A stretch of 64,000 bases of DNA from Flavonifractor sp. An92 (GTDB lineage: Bacteria; Bacillota; Clostridia; Oscillospirales; Oscillospiraceae), in the NCBI RefSeq assembly GCF_002159175.1, contig NZ_NFGZ01000003.1, forward strand, positions 124,001 through 188,000, written 5' to 3'. The position numbers and the translations under genes are program-made. This document shows, piece after piece, positions 7,670-15,507 of the stretch. The notes under the pieces were generated by a model. The model saw only the letters and a list, made by a program, of their open reading frames with translations, did no database searches and was not told the origin of the DNA. Each line of letters begins with the position of its first letter. The first letter of the stretch is position 1.

Positions 7670-8388
7670 GCAGGGTTCTCCTTTGCTTGCTCTCCGGTCA
7701 GCCAGCCCGCCGCCAAGACAGCGGCGATCTGGGTCTGGTATTCGCTCCGGGCCAGCCGTGCGGCCTCCTCCGGGTTGGAGAGGAATCCGCACTCCACCAG
7801 CACGGCGGGACAGGAGATGTGATTCATCAGATAGACGGTGTCCGGGATGGCTTTCGCCGCCCGGGTGTTTTCCGGGTCCAGGTGGGTGCGCAGCAGCTCC
7901 TGGATGTACTCCGCCAGCGGAAGACTGGCCTCTCCGGCGTAAAAGACCTGGGCGCCATGGTAGCGGGAGTCCGGATAGCTGTTCTGGTGGATGCTCAGGA
8001 GTGTGGCTCCCTCCACTTCCTCCACCATGGCCACCCGATTCTGGAGGTCGGAGCGCTTTTTCTCCCGCAGGGTCGTGGCGGACGAGTCGTGGAGGGAGAT
8101 GTCCTCCTGCCGCAGCATCACCGGCGCCTCTCCATAGAACCCCAGCAGCAGGTCCAGCCGCTGGGCGATGGCCAGGTTGATGCCACTCTCCACCGTGCCA
8201 TCGGCGGCTACCGCGCCGCCGTCCTCCCCGCCGTGTCCGGCGTCGATGACCAGCGTTTGACCGGTCCGGCGCAGGGAAAAGCAGGCCTCTGCCTCCCCAG
8301 TTGTTCGGCTCCAGGCGTACAGCGCCGGCGCGGCCAGGACCACCGCCAAGGCGGCCAAAACCGCCCAACTCCCCCAGTTCGCGCGCAT
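7666..8388 (-). CDS. cwlD: Spore cortex N-acetylmuramoyl-L-alanine amidase CwlD
   Basis: CwlD is a zinc amidase that removes stem peptides from spore cortex peptidoglycan, the first step in making muramic-delta-lactam. The 240-residue product has an N-terminal membrane anchor or signal (about 7-27). The Amidase_3 domain follows, with the zinc motif VIDAGHGGEDGG, the SIHQN motif and the catalytic VLVECGFLSNPEEA. Length matches CwlD of Bacillus and clostridia. It is the first gene of the cwlD-radA-recombinase unit, with its own promoter upstream. Confidence 0.93.
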   Translation of the reverse strand: MRANWGSWAVLAALAVVLAAPALYAWSRTTGEAEACFSLRRTGQTLVIDAGHGGEDGGAVAADGTVESGINLAIAQRLDLLLGFYGEAPVMLRQEDISLHDSSATTLREKKRSDLQNRVAMVEEVEGATLLSIHQNSYPDSRYHGAQVFYAGEASLPLAEYIQELLRTHLDPENTRAAKAIPDTVYLMNHISCPAVLVECGFLSNPEEAARLARSEYQTQIAAVLAAGWLTGEQAKENPA

Positions 8389-8441
8389 ACCGCGTCCCCC
8401 CTTTCGGGCTATCCTATGCGCGGGGGGCGCGGGTTATCCTC

Positions 8442-8470
8442 ATTGTACCACACTCCCCACTCCCCTTCAA
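8442..8470 (-). promoter_or_regulatory. Promoter of cwlD-radA
   Basis: The minus strand has -35 TTGAAG (8470-8465), a 17-bp spacer and -10 TACAAT (8447-8442). The start point would be about 50 bp upstream of the cwlD ATG. Confidence 0.6.
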
Positions 8471-8505
8471 GCGCCCCTGTTTTTCCGACTGGGAGGCGGT
8501 TTTCA

Positions 8506-8534
8506 TTGCAATTTTAGCCGAATGGGAGTACCAT
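8506..8534 (+). promoter_or_regulatory. Possible promoter of the YhcH-family gene
   Basis: A -35-like TTGCAA (8506-8511), 17-bp spacer and -10-like TACCAT (8529-8534) lie about 35 bp upstream of the ATG. Confidence 0.4.
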
Positions 8535-8569
8535 AAAGGTGACGGAAAACCACAAAGGAGGAGACCCCT

Positions 8570-9025
8570 ATGGTATTTGACAATATGCAGAATCTGGCGC
8601 GCTACCACGGATTGGGTGAGCGCTTCCGCACCGCGCTGGAGTGGATGGCCAAGGCCGACCTCACCGGCGCCAAGAGCGGCGACCGGCTGGAGATCGACGG
8701 CGACAACGTGTTCGCCCGTTACTTCGAGGTGGACACCCACCCCGCCGAGGGTTCTATGCCCGAGGGACACGAGCACTACGCCGACATCCAGTGCCTGCTG
8801 GAGGGCGAAGAGGCTGTGGGCTACGCCCTGAAAGCCGGCCGCGCCCCCGCCAAGCCCTACGATCCGGCGGGTGACATCGCCTTCTGGGATGTGCCCTTCA
8901 GCACCATCCGCCTGAACCCCGGCGACTTCTACATCGTCTGGCCGGAGGACCTCCACGCCCCCCGCATCGCCCTGGGAGACCCCTCCCCTGTGCGCGTGCT
9001 GGTGGTCAAGGTAAAGCTGGACTGA
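8570..9025 (+). CDS. YhcH/YjgK/YiaL-family (DUF386) cupin-like protein
   Basis: The 151-residue product belongs to the YhcH/YiaL/EbgC family of small cupin-fold proteins, linked in other bacteria to sialic acid and other sugar metabolism. The family signature is visible: EGHEHYADIQCLLEGEE holds the metal-ligand HEH and D/Q residues, and DFYIVWPEDLHAP the later histidine. A strong ribosome site (AAAGGAGG) precedes the ATG. It is a single-gene unit ended by a good terminator. No sugar genes are nearby, so the substrate cannot be assigned. Confidence 0.9.
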   Translation: MVFDNMQNLARYHGLGERFRTALEWMAKADLTGAKSGDRLEIDGDNVFARYFEVDTHPAEGSMPEGHEHYADIQCLLEGEEAVGYALKAGRAPAKPYDPAGDIAFWDVPFSTIRLNPGDFYIVWPEDLHAPRIALGDPSPVRVLVVKVKLD

Positions 9026-9072
9026 AAAAAGACCCGGAATGGAGCCTGAATGCTCCGTTCCGGGTCTTTTCT
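9026..9072. terminator. Bidirectional intrinsic terminator
   Basis: The stem AAAAGACCCGGAA-GGAGC / GCTCC-TTCCGGGTCTTTT follows the YhcH-family stop. It also lies downstream of the convergent small gene at 9107-9463. Confidence 0.85.
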
Positions 9073-9106
9073 ATGGGAAAGCGCGGGAAGGCTTCTCCTC
9101 CCGCGC

Positions 9107-9463
9107 TCAGCGTTCCAGTACATAATAGGTCTTGCTCCCCTGCTGCTCCTTGCGGAGATCCTTCTGGAGGAGCATATAGTCCAGCAGTGCGTCCAGAAAC
9201 TTATCCGGATCGGTGACGCCCAACTGCTTGCTGCTGAAGGGCTGCCGGGCGGTCAGATTCTTGACCACGGGGATCAGGTCCTTCCGGGTCATCTTGCCGT
9301 TCTTGCGCACGGCACGCTTCACACGGCTCCGGGCTTTGGCGTAGAGCTGCCGGGTCAGGTCACCGGTCTGACGCTGGGTGCGCCACAGGCCCCAGCCGTA
9401 GATGAGCATGGTAGCCACCATAAACAGGAGCACATAGGGGATGTAGCGGAGCACTTCACTCAT
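9107..9463 (-). CDS. Hypothetical small membrane-anchored basic protein
   Basis: I do not recognise this 118-residue protein. It has one N-terminal membrane helix (about residues 5-25). A basic cytoplasmic stretch follows (KARSRVKRAVRKNGK), then a region resembling a small winged helix (KDLIPVVKNLTARQP ... FLDALLDYMLLQKDL). Its start overlaps the stop of the PqqD-like gene (ATGA), so the two are co-translated. It may tether its partner to the membrane (inference). Confidence 0.8.
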   Translation of the reverse strand: MSEVLRYIPYVLLFMVATMLIYGWGLWRTQRQTGDLTRQLYAKARSRVKRAVRKNGKMTRKDLIPVVKNLTARQPFSSKQLGVTDPDKFLDALLDYMLLQKDLRKEQQGSKTYYVLER

Positions 9464-9816
9464 TTCTCCATCCCCCGGTAGTAGATGAATTTCTCCTCTT
9501 TCATGGTCTCCAGGAACTTGATGACCCGGGCCATGCTCTTCTCGGGAGAGTCAAACTGTGCATCAAAGGCATTGACCAGATCCATGACGTCCTTCTTCCC
9601 GTCGATCTGGTTCCAGAGGAAGCTGCCGTAGGCATCCATATGGATCTGGCTCACGCGGGGTTTGCGGAAGAGCTTCTGGGACAGGCGGTAGTAAAACCCC
9701 TTCCACTCCACCAGAAGGGTCACCAGACCCTCGTCATCGGTGGTGAAGCCCAGTTCTTGGTTGCGGCAGGGCACCCGGTCCAGGTAGTTTTCAGCGCGAA
9801 TCGGTTTCTTTGCCAT
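9460..9816 (-). CDS. PqqD-family protein (RRE-like winged helix)
   Basis: The 118-residue product resembles PqqD-family proteins: DAYGSFLWNQIDGKKDVMDLVNAF matches the PqqD motif (aliphatic-W-x-x-I-DG-x-x-T/D). PqqD folds bind leader peptides and hand them to radical SAM enzymes in RiPP pathways. Here no radical SAM gene or precursor peptide is adjacent. The neighbours are a small membrane protein (ATGA overlap) and an OPT transporter upstream. It could be a stand-alone peptide-binding module. Family assignment is fairly sure; function is unknown. Confidence 0.75.
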   Translation of the reverse strand: MAKKPIRAENYLDRVPCRNQELGFTTDDEGLVTLLVEWKGFYYRLSQKLFRKPRVSQIHMDAYGSFLWNQIDGKKDVMDLVNAFDAQFDSPEKSMARVIKFLETMKEEKFIYYRGMEK

Positions 9817-9869
9817 GGGATTCCTTTCTTGCAGCCGTCCAGGCCGCCATAGGGCTTGAATTTAGGGAA

Positions 9870-9903
9870 GGCAGGGCGGCCTCGCAGAGAGGCACGCCCT
9901 GCC
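9870..9903 (-). other. Hairpin between the OPT transporter and PqqD-like genes
   Basis: GGCAGGGCG-GCCTC / GAGGC-A-CGCCCTGCC forms a 14-bp stem with one bulge and a 5-nt loop. There is no T-run after it on the minus strand. It may be an mRNA stabilising or processing element, or a partial terminator that lowers expression of the two downstream genes. Confidence 0.5.
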
Positions 9904-9942
9904 CAGACAGGAAATAGAAAATGGTGCTTGCAGACGAGCTGT

Positions 9943-11835
9943 TTACTTCTTGGAGGGCTTGGTGCAGACCCGGACCAGAGTGGCCAGCAGCAGGGCAAAG
10001 ACCACCAGGCTGCCGATCTGGCCAATGGAGATGCCGAAGCGCTCCTTGAGGTTGATGGCGTCGGCCACGCCGGCCACCGTGAGGATGGCCAGGATGACGC
10101 CCATCAGACCCTCGCCGGCGATGAGGCCGGAGGTGTAGAGGATACCGCGGTCCACGCCGGCGCGCTTCTCCTCCTCGGAGACGCCCTTACGGCGCTCCAT
10201 GAACCAGCGGATCACACCGCCGGTCATGATGCCGGCGCTTAGGCTGAAGGGCAGGTACATGCCCACCGCGAAGGGCATGACGGGGATGCGCAGGATCTCC
10301 ACCACAATGGCGACGAACACGCCGGTGAGGATGAGGGCCCAGGGCAGCTGGGCATTCATGATGCCCTCAACCAGCATCTTCATCATGGTAGCCTGAGGAG
10401 CGGGGATGGCGTCGGTGCCGTAGCCCCAGGCGTTATTGAGCAGGTTCAGCACGAAGCCGATGACCGCAGCGGAGGCCACGACACCGATGATCTCGCCGAT
10501 CTGCTGCTTCTTGGGGGTAGCGCCCACGATGAAGCCGGTCTTGAGGTCCTGAGAGCAGTCGCCGGCGATGGCGGCGATGACGCAGATGATGCCGCCGATG
10601 GTGATGGCGCCCATCATGCCGGCGGTGCCGACGGTGCCGGTAGCCTTCAGGATCAGGGTGGTGATGATGATGGTGGCGATGGCCATGCCGGAAACGGGGT
10701 TATTGGAGGAGCCGATCAGGCCGACCATGCGGGAGGAGACGGTGGCAAAGAAGAAGCCGAAGATGACCACGATGATGGCGCCGATCAGGTTCACGGGGAA
10801 GGCGGGCAGCAGCCAGATGGCCAGGGCGCAGACCACCATGACGATGATCAGGGAGATCATGGGGATGTCCTGCTCGGTGCGCAGGGAGCTGCTGCTCTTG
10901 GCGTTGACGCCCTTCATGGCCTGCATGAAGGTGCGGCTGATCAGAGGCAGGTTCTTGATGAGGCTGATGATACCGCCGGTGGCCACAGCGCCCGCGCCGA
11001 TGTACTTCACATAGGTGCCCCAGAGGTCGCTGGGGGCCATGGCGCTGATGGGATCCGTGCCGGGGAACACCACGGCGTCAGCGCCGAACAGGGCGATCAT
11101 GGGCATGATGACCAGCCAGCTCAGAGCGCCGCCCGCCAGCATGTAGCTGGAGATCTGGGGACCACAGATATAGCCCACACCGGCCAGAGCGGGCAGCACC
11201 TGGATACCCACAGAGGAGCCTTTGTAGCCGGGGATATCATAGCCGATCTCGTTGGGGAATACGAACAGGCCGTCCGCCACAAACTTGTACAGGGCTGAGA
11301 GGCCCAGACCGGCGAACACAGTGCCGGCCTTGCTTCCGCCTTCCTCACCGGCCAGGAGCACCTCAGCGCAGGCAGTACCTTCGGGGAAGGGCAGCGTGCC
11401 GTGCTCCTCGACGATGAGGGCCTGGCGCAGAGGCACCATAAAGACGACGCCCAGAACGCCGCCCACCAGGGCCACCAGGCCGATGGTAATCATGCTGGGG
11501 AACTCCATGGTTCCCTCTTCCGCCCACAGGAACAGGGCGGGCAGGGTGAAGATGGCGCCGGCGGCGACGGACTCACCGGCGGAGCCGATGGTCTGCACCA
11601 GGTTGTTCTCCAGGATGGAGTCCCGGCGCAGGATGATGCGGATGATGCCCATGGAGAGCACCGCTGCAGGGATGGACGCGGAGATGGTCATGCCCACCCG
11701 CAGGCCCAGGTAAGCGTTGGCCGCACCGAAGACGATGGCCAGAAGAATACCCAGGATGATGGAAGTCACCGTAAATTCCGGCACCACGCGGTCAGCCGGG
11801 ATATACGGCTTAAAGCTTTCTTTGTTACTAGACAT
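9943..11835 (-). CDS. OPT-family oligopeptide transporter
   Basis: The 630-residue integral membrane protein has about 14-16 hydrophobic helices and no ATPase. Its N-terminus (FTVTSIILGILLAIVFGAANAYLGLRVGMT) is typical of the OPT family, secondary transporters of oligopeptides or metal chelates. A ribosome site (AAAGGA) precedes the ATG and a promoter lies at 11894-11922. The PqqD-like and small membrane genes follow on the same strand after a hairpin. Substrate unknown. Confidence 0.92.
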   Translation of the reverse strand: MSSNKESFKPYIPADRVVPEFTVTSIILGILLAIVFGAANAYLGLRVGMTISASIPAAVLSMGIIRIILRRDSILENNLVQTIGSAGESVAAGAIFTLPALFLWAEEGTMEFPSMITIGLVALVGGVLGVVFMVPLRQALIVEEHGTLPFPEGTACAEVLLAGEEGGSKAGTVFAGLGLSALYKFVADGLFVFPNEIGYDIPGYKGSSVGIQVLPALAGVGYICGPQISSYMLAGGALSWLVIMPMIALFGADAVVFPGTDPISAMAPSDLWGTYVKYIGAGAVATGGIISLIKNLPLISRTFMQAMKGVNAKSSSSLRTEQDIPMISLIIVMVVCALAIWLLPAFPVNLIGAIIVVIFGFFFATVSSRMVGLIGSSNNPVSGMAIATIIITTLILKATGTVGTAGMMGAITIGGIICVIAAIAGDCSQDLKTGFIVGATPKKQQIGEIIGVVASAAVIGFVLNLLNNAWGYGTDAIPAPQATMMKMLVEGIMNAQLPWALILTGVFVAIVVEILRIPVMPFAVGMYLPFSLSAGIMTGGVIRWFMERRKGVSEEEKRAGVDRGILYTSGLIAGEGLMGVILAILTVAGVADAINLKERFGISIGQIGSLVVFALLLATLVRVCTKPSKK

Positions 11836-11893
11836 GAAACGATTCCTTTCTCACCTTTCTCATCTCACCACTTTCTATTTCGCCCTGGGAGGA

Positions 11894-11922
11894 ATTGTAT
11901 CATTATTTCACAATCTTGAAAA
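11894..11922 (-). promoter_or_regulatory. Probable promoter of the OPT transporter gene
   Basis: The minus strand has -10 TACAAT (11899-11894) and a -35-like TTTTCA (11922-11917) with a 17-bp spacer. The surrounding 11,870-12,000 stretch is clearly AT-rich compared with its neighbours. I see nothing else in it. Confidence 0.5.
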
Positions 11923-12040
11923 GGGTGAAATTATACAGTTTTACCTTAAAATTTCGGCTATTATTACCATTTGGGCCTAAATAGTCCGATTTTTACACAA
12001 TAATCGTCCATTCTGCGGTTCTGTCTCCCGGAGAAAGACA

Positions 12041-12096
12041 TGAAAAAAACGTAAAAATGCGGGCCGTCCGGAAAGATTTTCCGGACGGCCCGCCGT
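12041..12096 (-). terminator. Intrinsic terminator ending the long yicC-to-sipL operon
   Basis: A 16-bp stem GCGGGCCGTCCGGAAA / TTTCCGGACGGCCCGC lies just after the sipL stop. On the minus strand it is followed by T-rich sequence (ATTTTTACGTTTTTTT). Confidence 0.88.
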
Positions 12097-12098
12097 AT

Positions 12099-13616
12099 TC
12101 AGGCCCGGGCGCGCGGGATGAGGAGCAGCTGTCCGTCGGGGAGGGAACCCTCTTCCAGGTGATTGGCCTGGCGGATCTCGCCTGCCGTGGTGCCGTAGCA
12201 CTTGGCGATGTCCCACAGGCGCTCCCCCCGCTGGGGCATGCGCAGGACGATGGAGGGCCCGCCGTTTCGGGGACTCTCGGTGTCCAAACGGGCCGCCGCC
12301 ACACCCATGCGCTCCTCCCGGCGGGTGAGCAGGCACTGGAATTCCACCGGGAAACGGACCTCCACGCCGGAGGCGGTGGCCGCCGCACCGACGGCCTCGG
12401 GACACCGGCAGCGGCAACGGCACTCCACGCCCTCTCCGGCGTCCACGGGGCAGGAGACCTCCCAGCGGCCCGCCGCCACATCCAGAGCGCCGTCCTCCCC
12501 ACGGAAGAGGACGGTCACCTCCACCGGCGCGGTAAGGGTGAGCCTCCCCCCTTCCCTGCTCTGCTCCACCCGGCCCACGCTGGCCCGGGCGTCCACCACC
12601 TCGGCGGGGAGCACGGGACACTCCAACACCTCCCGCAGGGTCTGCATCCGGCTGGAGGCATCCACCCGGTGCTCCAGACGGCAGGGCTTGGGGTCGGCCT
12701 CCAGCGCCCAGGCGGTGCTGTAAAGGTCGGTGAGCAGGGAAAAGCTCTGTTCCTGGCGCAGCACCGCCTGAGCCAGCAGCTCCAGCGCCACCTCCACGTG
12801 CCGCCCCTCCCCATCCAGGGAGCAGGACACCGACACGGGAAGCACCTCCACCGTGCAGTCACACTCCTCGCCCGCCTCGCCGGTCTCCAGGATCTGAGAG
12901 AACGGGAGCTGGAAGCGGCACTCCCGCACCGCGCCCTCCTCCTCCCGGCACAGCAGGCTCAACTCGGCCTCCCCCTTGAAGAGAAGCTTGCTGCCGATGA
13001 CCTTGGCCTCCGAGCACCGGAGGGACAGGCGGTGGCGCAGCAGCTCCGCCACCGGGTGACTGCCCGGGAGGGCCACCTCGTCCTCAAAGGAGAAGGGCTT
13101 CTCCCCCACCCACACCGCGCCATAGGTGCGGCAGGGCTCCTGGAGCTGCTCCACCGTCTCGCCGCCTTCTCCGGCCACGCCGGAGCTCCAACGCTTTTCC
13201 CGGGGGAGCCAGGCCTGGGTCTCCAGAGCCAGGGCGGTGCGCAGCAGGACTTTGCGGGGGTTGAGCACCCGCGTCTCCGCCTGCTCTACCCGCGGCTGCA
13301 CCGTGAGGGTACAGGCCGGGGTGACGCGGGGCGTATCCGCACCGCAGTGGAAGGGAATGGCGGCCTCCAGCCGCCGGGGGCCCTCCTCCCCCTCAGGCAG
13401 ATACAGCACGGCGGCGCGCACCGTGCCCGACAGCTCCACGCGACCCTCGCCCGCCGTATGTCCGCCCAGCTCCACCCAGGCCTGGGTGTCCAGAATGCGC
13501 CGGATGTCCGGGCAGGCGTCAGGCACGATCATCTCCAGCGTCTCTTCCGGGAAGAGAGCGCTCTCCGCCGCGCAGGCGCAGCCGCGCACCAGGGTCTGTT
13601 CCAGTTCCAGTTCCAT
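12099..13616 (-). CDS. sipL: SipL-like spore coat morphogenesis protein (DUF3794 repeats + LysM)
   Basis: The 505-residue product has DUF3794/SPOCS-type repeats (for example EMIVPDACPDIRRIL near residue 30) and a C-terminal LysM domain (RMPQRGERLWDIAKCYGTTA ... LPDGQLLLIPR). This is the architecture of clostridial SipL, which binds SpoIVA and attaches the coat to the forespore; the function here is inferred from that family. It lies right after spoVM, whose product anchors SpoIVA, which fits. The ATG at 13616 has an AAGGGAG ribosome site; an upstream in-frame start at 13646 does not. Gene symbol is by architecture and context. Confidence 0.8.
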   Translation of the reverse strand: MELELEQTLVRGCACAAESALFPEETLEMIVPDACPDIRRILDTQAWVELGGHTAGEGRVELSGTVRAAVLYLPEGEEGPRRLEAAIPFHCGADTPRVTPACTLTVQPRVEQAETRVLNPRKVLLRTALALETQAWLPREKRWSSGVAGEGGETVEQLQEPCRTYGAVWVGEKPFSFEDEVALPGSHPVAELLRHRLSLRCSEAKVIGSKLLFKGEAELSLLCREEEGAVRECRFQLPFSQILETGEAGEECDCTVEVLPVSVSCSLDGEGRHVEVALELLAQAVLRQEQSFSLLTDLYSTAWALEADPKPCRLEHRVDASSRMQTLREVLECPVLPAEVVDARASVGRVEQSREGGRLTLTAPVEVTVLFRGEDGALDVAAGRWEVSCPVDAGEGVECRCRCRCPEAVGAAATASGVEVRFPVEFQCLLTRREERMGVAAARLDTESPRNGGPSIVLRMPQRGERLWDIAKCYGTTAGEIRQANHLEEGSLPDGQLLLIPRARA

Positions 13617-13689
13617 CGTGTTCCACTCCCTTTTGCGGGGCGGCACGCCCCTTTGGTCAGAACACTATATGCGCCTGCAGGCGTGGGTA

Positions 13690-13761
13690 TTACCGCAGGC
13701 CGAACAGGGTCCGCAGCAGGCCGCGCAGGGCCTTGGGGGACCGGACCACCACGATCTTCAT
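13690..13761 (-). CDS. spoVM: Stage V sporulation protein M (SpoVM), 23 residues
   Basis: This tiny amphipathic helix protein inserts into the curved outer forespore membrane and recruits SpoIVA. The 23-codon frame (starting MKIVVVRSPK, ending LFGLR) aligns with Bacillus SpoVM without gaps at K2, P9, K10, L12, G14, R17 and G21. Pro9 is the residue known to be needed for correct SpoVM localisation. A strong ribosome site (AAAGGAGG, 8 bp from ATG) supports translation. The position after thiN matches the Bacillus thiN-spoVM order. The gene is easily missed because of its size. Confidence 0.88.
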   Translation of the reverse strand: MKIVVVRSPKALRGLLRTLFGLR

Positions 13762-13919
13762 TCCCTCGCCTCCTTTCCCAGGGATTCCAGCCAGCCCCGC
13801 CCCCGGTATCCCAGCACCGCACCGGCGCACAGCGCCGCCACGCCGCCCGGGAGGAGGAGGAGCGCCAGCGCACCCGCGCCGGCCCACAGGGCCCAATGCT
13901 TCCCTTCGGAACGATACAA
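13758..13919 (-). CDS. Small hypothetical membrane protein translationally coupled to spoVM
   Basis: A 53-codon frame from TTG at 13919 (GTG at 13940 is an alternative) encodes a basic N-terminus, one strongly hydrophobic helix pair (ALWAGAGALALLLLPGGVAA) and a short polar tail. Its stop overlaps the spoVM ATG as ATGA, and AAGGGGG lies ahead of the TTG. I know no family for it. The coupling and fill of an otherwise empty gap suggest a real gene, but no ATG exists. Confidence 0.45.
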   Translation of the reverse strand: MYRSEGKHWALWAGAGALALLLLPGGVAALCAGAVLGYRGRGWLESLGKEARE

Positions 13920-13987
13920 AAACCGCCGCCCCCTTTCCACTGGTCTAAGCCAGTATACGCCGGAGGCGGCGGCTGGTGTGAATGATC

Positions 13988-14635
13988 TCAGTTCTCCCGC
14001 TGAGTGCGGATCAGAAGAGCCCGCCCGGCGGCGATCGATACGGTGACGGGCCCGTCCAGGGGCTCGTTGCTCACCGAAAGGGTGTCGCCTCGGGTGAGGG
14101 TGGCGTTGTCCAGGGGGTATTTCGCGCCCCGGATGGTGACGCCGTGGACCTTCCGGTCCAGTGGGATGAGGGAAAAATAGTGGTAACGGGGATAGGACGG
14201 CAGGACGACGCACTCATCGCTGAGCAGACGCACCTCGCTGTCCCAGTCCAGCAGAAGTCCGGTCCCACCCCGATCCCGGAACCACTCCAGGATGGTCAGG
14301 TTGGACGCGGTGTGGTCCAGTCTGGGCCCGCCCATACAGGCGCAGAGCAGGACGTCCTTCCAGCCCCGCAGGAGGGCCTGCTCCAGGGCGGCCTGGAGAT
14401 CGGTCAGGTCTTTCTCGGCGGGCAGCGTGACATTGTCCGCGCCCACCTCCGGCGCGCCGCCCGAGTCCCAGTCCCCGATGACCACATCGGGGGTAAGGCC
14501 GGCGGCAGCGGCGTTTTTCACGCCGCCGTCGGCACAGATGACCTTCTCCGCCCCGGTGAGGTAGGGCGACAGAAAGGACCAGTCCTTGCAGGGGGCCGCG
14601 CCAAAGATCAGCACCCGTGGTCCTTGCGTTTCCAC
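13988..14635 (-). CDS. thiN: Thiamine pyrophosphokinase
   Basis: ThiN transfers pyrophosphate from ATP to thiamine to make thiamine diphosphate. The 215-residue product shows the family blocks CADGGVKNAAAAGLTPDVVIGDWDS, PAEKDLTD, GGPRLDHTASNL and the C-terminal beta-sandwich region (GAKYPLDNATLTRGDTLSVSNE). The GTG at 14635 follows GGAGG and gives a 28-bp overlap with rsgA. A second GTG at 14614 would cut the overlap to 7 bp and is also plausible. Order rsgA-thiN-spoVM is conserved with Bacillus. Confidence 0.92.
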   Translation of the reverse strand: METQGPRVLIFGAAPCKDWSFLSPYLTGAEKVICADGGVKNAAAAGLTPDVVIGDWDSGGAPEVGADNVTLPAEKDLTDLQAALEQALLRGWKDVLLCACMGGPRLDHTASNLTILEWFRDRGGTGLLLDWDSEVRLLSDECVVLPSYPRYHYFSLIPLDRKVHGVTIRGAKYPLDNATLTRGDTLSVSNEPLDGPVTVSIAAGRALLIRTQREN

Positions 14636-15504
14636 TCGGGCACCTCCTTTGCCTGCTGGTAGAGCCGCACATAGCTCTCGTGGCGGCTCTTGGCAATCTC
14701 CCCGGCCTTCAGGGCGGCCAGCACGGCGCAGCCCTTCTCCTTCACATGGGCACAGCCCTGGAAGCGGCACTGGTCCAGATAGGGGCGGAACTCCGGGAAG
14801 GTGGCGGCCAGCTCCTCGGGGCGGCAGGTCTCGGAGAACTCCTCCGTGTCGAAGGAGGAGAAGCCCGGGGTGTCGGCCACCACCGCGCCGTTTTTCAGCC
14901 GGAAGAGCTCCACATGCCGGGTGGTGTGGCGGCCGCGGCCCAGCCGAACGCTGACGTCTCCGGTCTCCAGGCCGAACTCCGGCTCCAGCGCGTTGAGGAT
15001 GCTGGACTTGCCCACGCCGGAGTTGCCGGTGAAGGCACAGATCCGTCCGGCGATGGCCTCCGAGAGGGCGTCGATGCCCTCTCCGGTCTCGGCGCTCACC
15101 CGGAAGGTGCGGAAACCCGCTCGGGTATAGGTCTCAAAGAGCTCGTCCGCGCCATCCAGGTCGCATTTGTTGAAGCAAATGATGTTCTCACAGCCCTTGT
15201 AGGTAGCCAGGGAGGCCACCCGGTCGATGAGAAAGGGGTCGGTGATGGGAATGGCCCCCGACGCGATGATGACCAGCGCGTCGATGTTGGCCACTGCCGG
15301 GCGGCGGAAGGCGTTGCGCCGGGGCAGGATGCTGTCCAGTGCGCCGCTTCCGTCCTCCAGCTGCGTGTAGGTTACCCGGTCCCCCACCAGGGGGCTCTCC
15401 CCCCGGTGGCGGAATTTTCCCCGGGCCCGGCAGGTCACCGGGCCGTCCGGGCCGTCCACATAGTAAAAGCCGCTGAGTGCTTTGAAAATGATGCCTTCCC
15501 CCAT
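14608..15504 (-). CDS. rsgA: Ribosome small subunit-dependent GTPase RsgA
   Basis: RsgA is a late-stage 30S assembly GTPase. The 298-residue product has an N-terminal OB fold (about 1-65), then a circularly permuted GTPase domain with the G4 motif FNKCDL ahead of G1 (GNSGVGKSS) and G3 (DTPG). The C-terminal zinc knuckle has C-x6-C-x-H-x5-C spacing (in the region CRFQGCAHVKEKGC). It is 3 bp downstream of prkC in the operon. Confidence 0.95.
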   Translation of the reverse strand: MGEGIIFKALSGFYYVDGPDGPVTCRARGKFRHRGESPLVGDRVTYTQLEDGSGALDSILPRRNAFRRPAVANIDALVIIASGAIPITDPFLIDRVASLATYKGCENIICFNKCDLDGADELFETYTRAGFRTFRVSAETGEGIDALSEAIAGRICAFTGNSGVGKSSILNALEPEFGLETGDVSVRLGRGRHTTRHVELFRLKNGAVVADTPGFSSFDTEEFSETCRPEELAATFPEFRPYLDQCRFQGCAHVKEKGCAVLAALKAGEIAKSRHESYVRLYQQAKEVPEWKRKDHGC

Positions 15505-15507
15505 GGC

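Noticed and set aside
7670-8368. Upstream extension of the radA frame
   Set aside because: The frame is open only because it runs through cwlD; the RadA zinc finger starts right at the ATG at 7669, which has a good ribosome site.
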